Assembly: GCA_005883615.1 (NCBI GenBank)
Contig: VBEC01000032.1
Location: 1 to 39,394, forward strand
Source of the DNA: Chloroflexota bacterium
GTDB taxonomy: Bacteria; Chloroflexota; Limnocylindria; Limnocylindrales; CSP1-4
Direction: 5' to 3'
Length of the DNA stretch: 39,394 nt
The translations under genes and the position numbers were made by a program. Positions 7,512 to 14,944 of this stretch are shown here, piece by piece; position 1 is the stretch's first letter, and every line of letters begins with the position of its first letter. A model generated the notes under the pieces. The model was not told where the DNA came from and did no database searches. It was given only the letters and a program-made list of their open reading frames with translations.

Positions 7512-9734
7512 CTGCTGGGCTGAGGCGGGCGTCGCCGGCAGGGCAAAGCCAGGCAGATCCTCGACCAGGATCCGCGTCCACGCCTCGGTGACCAGGTCGA
7601 GCGCATACGAAGAGCGCACCTGTTCCTGCGCCAGGCGTCCCTCATCCGCCCATCGTCCGGTCCGGGCGATGTCGGCGATCGCCTCGGCCATCGTGGACGC
7701 GTCCGGGTGGACCCATCTCGGGTCGTAGATCGTGTCGGCGCCGGGCCAGTTGCGCACGACGGGGACTGCGCCCGACGCCATCCCTTCCGCCGGAGCCAGG
7801 TGAAAACTCTCGTCGTCGCTCGTCGAGAGCACCCATCCGATCCGCCTCAGCCAGGCGGGGACGTCGGGACCGAACGGGTCGAAGGTGACCGCCCCGCGCA
7901 GCAGGGCATCGGTCTGGGACCGGCGCAGGACATCGTCGAACGCGATGCGCTCGTCGACGTCGCCCCAGATCCATGGATATTCCCAGGGCAGCTTCGTCTT
8001 GGCGAAGAGCTGGTACCGGGGATCGTCCTGCCTGAGCTGCGCGAGCACGTCGAGCGCGATGTCCATCCGTTTCCGCGCGGGGGCGACTCCGATGAAGCCG
8101 AGGTGGAACTGGGCACCCTCGAGCTTGGGGCGGTCGAGCTGGATATCGTCGACGAAGTTGGGGATCACCGTAACTTTGGCGGCGGGCCAGCCTGTCTTCT
8201 CGAGCGCCAGCCTGGCGTAGTGGGGGCTGACGCAGATCACCTGGTCGATTCGATCGATCGACGCCTGGCCCGGCCAGGGCCGGTAGAGCTCGAAGCGGTG
8301 GAGCCGGGCGACGAGGCGCTGCCCCGGCCGGCGGTGGGCGCTGTACCAGACCGCGTTGGGCCCGAACCACTCGCAGACGAGCACGTCCGCCCAATCGACG
8401 AGCTCCTGGCTCGCTCCTTCGTCGTGACTGGACAGGGCGGGCCACCTGTCCGTTCGCACCTCGAGACCGGGCAGTGCCCGAAGATGGTCGAGGATCCGGG
8501 TGAAGAACTTGAGGTCATGGCTGGCCACACAGACCCGCAGTGGCTGGCTGCGTCCCGCGAAGGCAGGGGCCTCTGGGAACGCCCGCTCGAGCAGGGCTCG
8601 CACCCGGTCGACCGCCTGCGGAAGACCGAAACGGGCCGCAACCGACGCCGATCGAGCCGCCGCTTCGGCGTAGACCGTGGGTTCCCGAACGGCGGCCAGG
8701 ATGACCTCGATCACGTCGGCGTCATCGCGAACGAAGAGCGGGTAGTCGGCGCCCAGCAGGGCCTCGTGCATGGGCGTGCGATTGAGGACGACCGGCAGCC
8801 CCACAGAGCCGTACTCGAGGACCTTCGTTGAGAGCTCCAGGCTGGCATCCAGCGCAGGGTCACGCCAACTCAAGCCGATGTCGGCCTCGGCCGAAAGGCG
8901 AATTGCCTCCTGGCGCCTCTGGCCGCCGTGCCAGCGGACACCGGGGGATGAGCGCAAGGCACTCTCCATCCGATCTCGATAGTCCGGATCGTCCAGGTCG
9001 TTGTGGACCTTGTCGCCGATGGCGTGCAGCTCGGCAGTGACGCCGTGCTCCCCGAGCTGCCTGGGCAGCGCCGTCATCTCGAGGGTCTTCCAGAGGGGCG
9101 CGAACTTGCCCGAGTAGACGAGCTTCAAGGGATCACCCGCCGCGCTTCGGGGCGGCGGGACCTCGAACTCCGGCGTGGGCACGACCGGCCAGAAGATCAC
9201 GCTCCGGCCGCAGGCTTCAGGCACCGTGGCCTCGAGGAAGGACCGAAGCTCCTCGGTCTGGCAGAGCATGTAGCGAGAGGCGGAGGCGATCTCCGACAGG
9301 CGATCCTGCGTTTCCGTGTCCAGGGCGACGACCGACTGGGGAATATCCGTGAGATACGTCCACAGCCGCCCGTTGTGGGCACCGTCCGCCACCACCTGAT
9401 AGACCTGCTGGAGGCCCCGCAGAAGGATGACGTCGAAACGCTCCTGCTCGTCGAGCTCGCGCATGATCGTCGACGCCTGCTGATAGCTGAGCCGATCGCC
9501 GGCGAGTCCGGGTAGCAGCTCGTCCTCGAATGGCCGTGCGATGGTCACGCTGGGAAGGCGCTCGAGGGGCTCCAGGAGACGTCGAGTTCGGATGCGCGTC
9601 TTGAGCAGCATGGTGACGTCGCAGCCAGCGCGGGCGAATGTCTCGACCGTCGACTGTGCCCAGATGGCCGACCCATCGATGATGTTGAGATTGACATCCC
9701 CGTAGACGAGAACCCGCCTGCTTCGGCCGGCCAC
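7494..9734 (-). CDS. Tandem (double-domain) GT4 glycosyltransferase
   Basis: This 746-residue protein carries two GT-B units in one chain. Unit 1 (~1-365) starts 'RVLVYGDVNLNIIDGSAIWA' and has 'LKLVYSGKFAPLWKTLEM' and 'LELSTKVLEYGSVGLPVVL'. Unit 2 (~375-746) starts 'LRVCVASHDLKFFTRILDHL' and has 'VICVSPHYARLALEKTGW', 'FHLGFIGVAPARKRMDIAL' and 'ESFHLAPAEGMASGAVPVV', which contains the E-x7-E pattern. Two sugars may therefore be added in succession, or one unit may be structural. The start is the GTG at 9734, which shares its G with the upstream TAG stop (TAGTG), so it is translated by re-initiation. It is the last gene of a three-gene minus-strand GT operon. Its 3' end overlaps wecB on the other strand by 18 bp. 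Confidence 0.88.
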   Translation of the reverse strand: MAGRSRRVLVYGDVNLNIIDGSAIWAQSTVETFARAGCDVTMLLKTRIRTRRLLEPLERLPSVTIARPFEDELLPGLAGDRLSYQQASTIMRELDEQERFDVILLRGLQQVYQVVADGAHNGRLWTYLTDIPQSVVALDTETQDRLSEIASASRYMLCQTEELRSFLEATVPEACGRSVIFWPVVPTPEFEVPPPRSAAGDPLKLVYSGKFAPLWKTLEMTALPRQLGEHGVTAELHAIGDKVHNDLDDPDYRDRMESALRSSPGVRWHGGQRRQEAIRLSAEADIGLSWRDPALDASLELSTKVLEYGSVGLPVVLNRTPMHEALLGADYPLFVRDDADVIEVILAAVREPTVYAEAAARSASVAARFGLPQAVDRVRALLERAFPEAPAFAGRSQPLRVCVASHDLKFFTRILDHLRALPGLEVRTDRWPALSSHDEGASQELVDWADVLVCEWFGPNAVWYSAHRRPGQRLVARLHRFELYRPWPGQASIDRIDQVICVSPHYARLALEKTGWPAAKVTVIPNFVDDIQLDRPKLEGAQFHLGFIGVAPARKRMDIALDVLAQLRQDDPRYQLFAKTKLPWEYPWIWGDVDERIAFDDVLRRSQTDALLRGAVTFDPFGPDVPAWLRRIGWVLSTSDDESFHLAPAEGMASGAVPVVRNWPGADTIYDPRWVHPDASTMAEAIADIARTGRWADEGRLAQEQVRSSYALDLVTEAWTRILVEDLPGFALPATPASAQQSVASA

Positions 9735-12076
9735 TACACGCCGCCTGCCCCGGTCGTCGGGATGCCGAACAGCTTGACGCCACGCCGCGCCCACGGCCGG
9801 AAGCTCGGCGAGCCGCTCAGCTCGTCGAATTCGCCCGGCGGACCGCCGGCGAGCAGCTCGCGGCGGACCACCGACCCAGCCACTGACAGATCGTCGACGT
9901 ACCGCCAGGCCCCGTCGACCGCCGATCCGATCACATCGGCGCGGGACGACTCCGCAGCCACCATCAGGTCCAGCAGGTAGTCCCGTCCCCGTCCATGCTC
10001 TGACCCCCAGACGGCGACCCAGGGAGTCGTCGCGGCACCGGCCAGGGCGGCCAACCGTGCCCGTGAGTCGGTTTGATCGACGAATCGAACCGCGACGCCG
10101 GCCGATCGCAACGCATCGAGGGCGTGCTCCGCGGGCCCAGGCTCGAAGCCCCTCTCGACGACGATCTCGCGGGGGCGGTGCGACTGGATGAGGATCTCGT
10201 CGACGATGCTCCCCCAGTCGCGCCCATCGGCCGGCCACGGGATGGCCGCGACTCCCCGCTGCCGCAGGGGATCGATCTTCAGCCCGAGCCGCTCGACCAG
10301 CGCCGCGAGGGCAACGGGCACGGCATGCTCGGCGAAGATGGCGCGCATGCCCGCTCGCACCTCCGGTGCCTGGCGGGCTCCGGCCGCCAGCGCAGCGCGG
10401 ATCGCCGGACCTGCCTCCTGGTCGTCTTCGATGGACGTCACGGCATCGCCGCCTGCCTGCATGAGTACCGGGTTCTCCAACGTGACGAGCCGGGCCCCGC
10501 ACGCCAGCGCCTCGAGCGCGCGAAGGGTCCCCAGCTCATCCCCCGACGGATCGGCAAGGACGACGCTCCGCGAGCGGTACAGAGCCCCGCCGGCAAGCGG
10601 GTCAACGGTCCCGCGCAGGGATGGCCACAGGGATTCGGGGAAGGATTCGCGACCGCCGAGTGCCCGGGCGTCGACTCGGATCTCGAGGCCCTCCGCTGCA
10701 GCGGCGCCCAGGAACTCCTCCATCAGCGCACGAGTTGCACTTGGCGCGTGAGCGTTCCAACGGCCGATCATGAGCGGCGGACCGGATCGCGTCGGGTCGA
10801 GGTCGATCGGATTGAACAGGGCGAGCGGCACACCTGGGGCCCACGAATCGCCGTTTCCGGGCAGCCCGCGAACGACCAGGTCGAAGCGCCTGGCGAGGTC
10901 GTGCAGGCCGACGGGTTCGGGAGTCGCGCCCGTGAGCCACAGGACGGACGGCCGCCCCAGGGCACGTGACGAGTCGAGGATGTCGAGGAGCGTGCGATCC
11001 CGATCCACCGCGCCGGGACTCCCGGCGAACGCCCACGGCAGGCCCGCCCCGAACGCGCCCGTCTCGACGAGGACCAGGTCTGGATCGGCGCGTTCGAGCA
11101 CGAGACGCGCGTCGTTCGGCCCCATCCGGTGAACGATGGCCTCGGTCTCGAGCGAGCCGGCCAACTCGTCGCGCAGGACTCCCGCGATGACGAGCCTGCT
11201 TCGCGCCCCGGCAGGACCCGCGCTGTAGGCGAGCAGCAGGCGCTCCGGCGCGTACCTGATCGCTTCGTACCAGGCCGAAACCGAATCGACCGGCGAGTCC
11301 TCCGCCTGCTTCCTGGGCGGCCGCTGGGCGGTTGTTCGGCTGCGCCAAATCGGAACCAGGTCCTTCGCGATCCGGGTGACCCGCCGCGGCGAACGGATCG
11401 CCCGCACGAGGACTCGGCCGATGCGATACGAGGTCGAGGTCTCGACCGCCTCCAACCGCTCCTCCGATTCGCGAAGGCGCTGCCTGAGTCGTTGCACGTC
11501 GCGGCGGAGCGCCGGATCGGGGGGCAGCGCCTCGGCGACCGTCGGGGCCACGGATGCGTCGACAAACGACTCGATCAACGTCCTGTTGGAGACCCGCAGC
11601 GCGGTCACGAAGGCGTCCTCTGCAGCGCGGCCATCGCGGCTCGACCCTGCCCCCGGAACTGGCCTGACCTGCGCACCGCGAGCGGCGCCCACGACATGAT
11701 CGTCCACCAGAGGCACCATCTCCTCGATCTGGCAGTGGGCGGACGACAGCCCCGCTACCAGCGCGCCCTGTGGGAGGTCGGTCGCGGGCCCGCCCAGCAG
11801 AAGAAGGAATCGTGCGCCCGGGGCAAGGCCTTGCAGTGCGGACAGGACGAACTCCGGCCTTCCGTCGCGGACGAGATCCGGTCCGACCAGGCCGAGCAGG
11901 AGATCGCCCGCGCCGAGGCTGCCCACTTCGAGCTCCGCGGCATCCCGCCGCTCATAGGTGGCATCCGTCGGAAGGTCGAGCGCCGTCGTCAGGTCGAGGG
12001 TCCCCGTCCCCACGTCCACGATGCGTTTGATGCCATTCAGACGCAGCCCGAGGAGCTCGGCCGATGAGGCTTCCAC
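9734..12076 (-). CDS. Large multidomain glycosyltransferase-like protein (degenerate methyltransferase + CgeB-like GT + degenerate GT2-like domain)
   Basis: This 780-residue protein appears to have three parts. Residues ~1-140 look like a worn SAM-methyltransferase fold ('GIKRIVDVGTGTLDLTTAL', then 'LQGLAPGARFLLLLGG') without a clear cofactor loop. Residues ~170-240 form an arginine-rich coiled coil ('LRRDVQRLRQRLRESEERLE') followed by 'TSYRIGRVLVRAIRSPRR', a linker type common in large polysaccharide GTs. Residues ~265-560 resemble CgeB/GT4-like transferases ('LALFNPIDLDP', 'LRALEALACGARLVTLENP'). Residues ~575-780 follow the GT2 (GT-A) order ('SHRPREIVVERGFEPGPAEH', 'TTPWVAVWGSEHGRGRDYLL'), but the metal-binding DxD is not visible. 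The GTG start at 12076 was chosen as the first start in the frame. Enzyme activity and specificity are uncertain. Confidence 0.7.
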   Translation of the reverse strand: MEASSAELLGLRLNGIKRIVDVGTGTLDLTTALDLPTDATYERRDAAELEVGSLGAGDLLLGLVGPDLVRDGRPEFVLSALQGLAPGARFLLLLGGPATDLPQGALVAGLSSAHCQIEEMVPLVDDHVVGAARGAQVRPVPGAGSSRDGRAAEDAFVTALRVSNRTLIESFVDASVAPTVAEALPPDPALRRDVQRLRQRLRESEERLEAVETSTSYRIGRVLVRAIRSPRRVTRIAKDLVPIWRSRTTAQRPPRKQAEDSPVDSVSAWYEAIRYAPERLLLAYSAGPAGARSRLVIAGVLRDELAGSLETEAIVHRMGPNDARLVLERADPDLVLVETGAFGAGLPWAFAGSPGAVDRDRTLLDILDSSRALGRPSVLWLTGATPEPVGLHDLARRFDLVVRGLPGNGDSWAPGVPLALFNPIDLDPTRSGPPLMIGRWNAHAPSATRALMEEFLGAAAAEGLEIRVDARALGGRESFPESLWPSLRGTVDPLAGGALYRSRSVVLADPSGDELGTLRALEALACGARLVTLENPVLMQAGGDAVTSIEDDQEAGPAIRAALAAGARQAPEVRAGMRAIFAEHAVPVALAALVERLGLKIDPLRQRGVAAIPWPADGRDWGSIVDEILIQSHRPREIVVERGFEPGPAEHALDALRSAGVAVRFVDQTDSRARLAALAGAATTPWVAVWGSEHGRGRDYLLDLMVAAESSRADVIGSAVDGAWRYVDDLSVAGSVVRRELLAGGPPGEFDELSGSPSFRPWARRGVKLFGIPTTGAGGV

Positions 12077-12152
12077 TTCGCTCGACTCTACAGCAGGTGC
12101 CGGCCGAGGGCCTGCGATGCAACGGCGAGCTCGACGGCCGAGGGGCCCCGAA

Positions 12153-13247
12153 TCAGCGCAGGACGCGCGTGCGGATGACGGAGACCCGACGTCTGAGCCA
12201 GCGAAGGGGCTCCTCGCGGCGGAGGATGTCCTCGGCCAGACGGCGGCCGATCACGTTCCAGTCGTACGTCGTTTCGGCAGCGCGGCGCGCTGCCACGCCC
12301 AGCCGGCGTGAGAGGCCCTCGTCCGCGAGAAGCCGGCCGATGGGCTCGGCAAGGTCGGCCGGGCCTTCACCGGCCGCTATCAGTCCTGCCCCATGGCGCT
12401 GCAGCAGCGCCGCCGTGGCCAGCCTTGGCGTGCTGACGATCGGCCGTCCCGCGGCCATATAGTCGAACATCTTGATCGGCAGGACCGCGTCCCAGTAGGG
12501 GTTCGCGGGATGGGGAATGACCAGCACCGCGATGTCCGCCAGCGTCGCAGCGAGCTGCCGGTAGGGGACGGTCTCGACGGTGATCCAGGTCTCGCCGGCC
12601 AGGGAGCTCTTCAGCCCCTCGAGGTAGACGTTGCCCGCTTCCGTCGTCCCCGCCAGGACAAGCCGCAGCCGGAGCCGTGGGACGGCCGGGACGAGTAGCC
12701 GGCAACTCTCGACCAGGGTCTCGATGCCGCGCCCTGGCGACGCGCCCGACACCACGCCGACCACCGGCGTGGCGGGCCACGGCCCGGGCACGATCATTTG
12801 CGTGTCGGTGCCACTGGGGGCGACGATCGTTCGCGCCGGATCGAGGCCGACGAGCGAGACGAACTCACGAGACTGCGCGATCACGAAGCGGAACGCTTCC
12901 AGGTTTGACGCCGCGAGCGCTCGCAGCTCGGATTCGCGCTCGGGACCGATCGGATGACCCAGTGCCGCGAAATGGGCCATCGGCTCGTCATGGAAGTCGA
13001 CGACAACCGGCGACGTCGCCTGACGGGCAAGGTCCAGTGTGTCGCGGTCCAGGAGCTCGACACTCGCGAGACGCGGGCGCCCCGGTTGCGCCCGGGCGAG
13101 CTCGGCTCGCAGGAACTCGCCCGTCCATCGAGGGGCGAGCTGGGCTCGCACGATCCGCGCGAACGGGCCAAGCAGATAATGTCGCCGGAGGTCGCCCCCC
13201 CAGCGCAGCCGATTCCCCTCGGCGAGAACGATCCAGCCGGCGCTCAC
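12153..13247 (-). CDS. GT4-family glycosyltransferase
   Basis: A 364-residue GT-B enzyme and first structural gene of the minus-strand GT operon. It begins 'GWIVLAEGNRLRWGGDLRRH' with the first beta-strand. Next come 'VVVDFHDEPMAHFAALGHPI' and 'FVIAQSREFVSLVGLDPART'. The donor-binding half has 'VVGVVSGASPGRGIETLVES', 'IPHPANPYWDAVLPIKMFDY' and 'MAAGRPIVSTPRLATAALLQ'. The initiating GTG at 13247 overlaps, as GTGA, the stop of a 27-codon open frame that starts just after a TAGACT element (13336-13341, minus strand). The C-terminus is rich in arginine, which is common in GTs lying on the membrane. The next gene follows after 76 bp. Confidence 0.82.
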   Translation of the reverse strand: MSAGWIVLAEGNRLRWGGDLRRHYLLGPFARIVRAQLAPRWTGEFLRAELARAQPGRPRLASVELLDRDTLDLARQATSPVVVDFHDEPMAHFAALGHPIGPERESELRALAASNLEAFRFVIAQSREFVSLVGLDPARTIVAPSGTDTQMIVPGPWPATPVVGVVSGASPGRGIETLVESCRLLVPAVPRLRLRLVLAGTTEAGNVYLEGLKSSLAGETWITVETVPYRQLAATLADIAVLVIPHPANPYWDAVLPIKMFDYMAAGRPIVSTPRLATAALLQRHGAGLIAAGEGPADLAEPIGRLLADEGLSRRLGVAARRAAETTYDWNVIGRRLAEDILRREEPLRWLRRRVSVIRTRVLR

Positions 13248-13327
13248 GGGCCCCGCTGTGCCCGCCGGGAAACATCCGGGCGTCCAGGCTGGGCTGGCGG
13301 CAGAGCCGACCGTCGCTCCATGGACAT
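13244..13327 (-). other. Possible 27-codon upstream open reading frame coupled to the GT gene
   Basis: On the minus strand an ATG at 13327 lies 8 nt after TAGACT and opens a 27-codon frame that ends in a TGA at 13246-13244. That TGA overlaps the GTG start of the GT gene (GTGA). The predicted peptide is rich in Arg and Pro (MSMERRSALPPAQPGR...) and resembles nothing known. It could be a leaderless entry frame that delivers ribosomes to the GT start, or it could be chance. Confidence 0.25.
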
Positions 13328-13335
13328 CGAGTTTC

Positions 13336-13341
13336 AGTCTA
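13336..13341 (-). promoter_or_regulatory. Probable -10 element (TAGACT, minus strand) for the GT operon
   Basis: TAGACT on the minus strand is identical to the elements before the genes at 3248, 20148 and 33283. Transcription would start near 13329, about 80 nt before the GTG at 13247 and at the ATG of the small upstream frame. Confidence 0.45.
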
Positions 13342-13440
13342 GGGCCGAGCAGGGCCCCGAATGTGTTGCCGCCGTCGCCCCCTGCGAGCGGATCAGGGAC
13401 AACCGAAGCCGGGCATTCGACGCGTCACGTCGGGCGACCC

Positions 13441-13446
13441 TATTCT
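13441..13446 (+). promoter_or_regulatory. Possible -10 element (TATTCT) for the dehydrogenase gene
   Basis: TATTCT is one of the few AT-rich hexamers in the 254-bp divergent region 13248-13501. It would give a leader of about 50 nt carrying GGAGG at 13493-13497, 4 nt before the GTG start. It is divergent from the GT operon promoter. Confidence 0.35.
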
Positions 13447-13501
13447 CTTGGGAAGACCCCTTGCGGCTGCTCAAGGCCGAGCGGGCTCGCCTGGAGGCAT
13501 C

Positions 13502-14881
13502 GTGGGCACTGACCGTAACGGCGCAGACCGCAAGCTCGCCATCGTCGGACTCGGTTACGTCGGCCTGCCGCTCGCGATCGCATTCGTCGAGGCCGGACTT
13601 GCCGTCGAGGGGATCGACGCCAGTGAGGCACGTGTCGCGGAGTTGCGCGAGGGTCGATCCCCGATCGATGACGTCTCCGACGATCGGCTGGCGGGCGCGC
13701 TTGCCTCCGGCCTGTCCGTTTCGGGCACCGGGGACGCGGACGTGGCGGCGGCGGCGGCCATCGTCGTCTGCGTACCCACGCCGATCAGCGAGGCCAAGGA
13801 CCCGGACCTGGAGCCCGTCCTGGCCGCGGCCGGGCTCATCGCCCAGCGACTGCGCCGCGGACAGCTGGTCATCCTCCAGTCGACCACTTACCCGGGGACG
13901 ACGAGCGGTCCGTTCCGGCGTGAGCTGGAGCGCTCCGGCTTGGTGGCCGGACGCGACTTCGATCTCGCTTTTGCCCCAGAGCGCGTCAACCCCGGTGATC
14001 CGGCCAGCGCTTCGCGTGACATTCCGCGCCTCGTCGGTGGCCTCACGCCAGCCGGGACCTCGCGTGCGGCGGCCCTCCTGGGCCACATCAACAACCGGGT
14101 GATCGGGCTCTCGTCGCCGGATGCCGCCGAGCTCGCAAAGCTGCTCGAGAATGTCTTTCGCAACGTCAACATCGCGCTCGTCAACCAGCTTGCGCTCCTG
14201 TGCGAGCGGATGGGCCTCGACGTGTGGGAGATCATTGACGCCGCCGCAACCAAGCCATTCGGGTTCATGCCCTTCCGGCCGGGCCCCGGCGTCGGTGGCC
14301 ATTGCATCCCGGTCGATCCGTATTACCTGTCATGGCGAGCCCGCCAGTTCGACTTCGTGGACCGATTCGTCGAGCTGGCCGGTGACATCAACCTGGCCAT
14401 GCCCCGCCACGTGGTCGACCTGGTGGCCGAGGCGCTCAATGACCGATCGCGCGCGGTGCGCGGCTCCCGGGTGGCTGTGATCGGTGTCGCGTTCAAGCCG
14501 AACGTCCGAGACCCCCGCAACTCCCCCGCAGCGGACGTGATTGCACTGCTTCGGGATCGCGGAGCGATCGTGCAGTACCACGACCCACACGTTCCAACGT
14601 TCGTCGACGGCGGCGGCGTGCAGGCGACGTCACAGTCGCTCGTCGAGCTGCTGGCCGGCGCGGACGCCGTGGTCGTCCTGACCGCCCACCGCGCGGTTGA
14701 CTGGAAGGCCGTCCAGGAGCGGGCCCAGCTCATCGTGGACACGGTGGGAGTCACTCGCGATTGGGCCCTTGCGCCCCGTCAGGTCCTCCGCCTGGGTGCC
14801 GGCTGGGTGCCAACTGTTGGGGAACCGTCGCTTGCCGAGCCAGGGACCGTCCGGGCCGGTCCAGCCGCGACGATCGGGTAG
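13502..14881 (+). CDS. wecC: Nucleotide-sugar dehydrogenase, probably UDP-N-acetyl-D-mannosamine dehydrogenase
   Basis: Oxidises C6 of a UDP-sugar to the uronic acid with two NAD+; with WecB in the locus the likely product is UDP-ManNAcA. The 459-residue protein has the NAD-binding GLGYVGLPLA (16-25), a central 'FAPERVNPGD' segment and 'AELAKLLENVFRNVNIALVN' helix. The catalytic cysteine is Cys268 in 'GPGVGGHCIPVDPYYLSW', and a C-terminal domain contains 'VIGVAFKPNVRDPRNSPA'. This combination fits the WecC/WbpA/TviB branch rather than short UDP-glucose dehydrogenases. UDP-GlcNAc 6-dehydrogenase (WbpA type) is the main alternative. The GTG at 13502 is chosen because it has GGAGG 4 nt upstream and lies just before the first strand. 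An open frame further upstream has no family match. Confidence 0.85.
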   Translation: MGTDRNGADRKLAIVGLGYVGLPLAIAFVEAGLAVEGIDASEARVAELREGRSPIDDVSDDRLAGALASGLSVSGTGDADVAAAAAIVVCVPTPISEAKDPDLEPVLAAAGLIAQRLRRGQLVILQSTTYPGTTSGPFRRELERSGLVAGRDFDLAFAPERVNPGDPASASRDIPRLVGGLTPAGTSRAAALLGHINNRVIGLSSPDAAELAKLLENVFRNVNIALVNQLALLCERMGLDVWEIIDAAATKPFGFMPFRPGPGVGGHCIPVDPYYLSWRARQFDFVDRFVELAGDINLAMPRHVVDLVAEALNDRSRAVRGSRVAVIGVAFKPNVRDPRNSPAADVIALLRDRGAIVQYHDPHVPTFVDGGGVQATSQSLVELLAGADAVVVLTAHRAVDWKAVQERAQLIVDTVGVTRDWALAPRQVLRLGAGWVPTVGEPSLAEPGTVRAGPAATIG

Positions 14882-14884
14882 CAT
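14879..14884 (+). promoter_or_regulatory. Possible -10 element (TAGCAT) for the foldase operon, overlapping the wecC stop
   Basis: The TAG stop of the dehydrogenase gene (14879-14881) is also the first half of TAGCAT. Transcription would begin near 14892 and leave a ~50-nt leader before the ATG at 14945. The same hexamer occurs at 26883 and 28787. Confidence 0.4.
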
Positions 14885-14944
14885 ACCGCCGACCCAACCG
14901 GGCCAGGGGCCGGCATTTCCCCATGTCAAAGGATTCCCAACCCC

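Noticed and set aside
9735-10502. N-terminal extension of the double GT up to 10502
   Set aside because: The extension lies within the coding region of the upstream gene in another frame; the TAGTG overlap at 9734 gives the real start.
13361-13501. Longer N-terminus for the dehydrogenase from 13361
   Set aside because: The extra residues are Arg/Pro-rich, unlike the family, and the GTG at 13502 has a good ribosome site.
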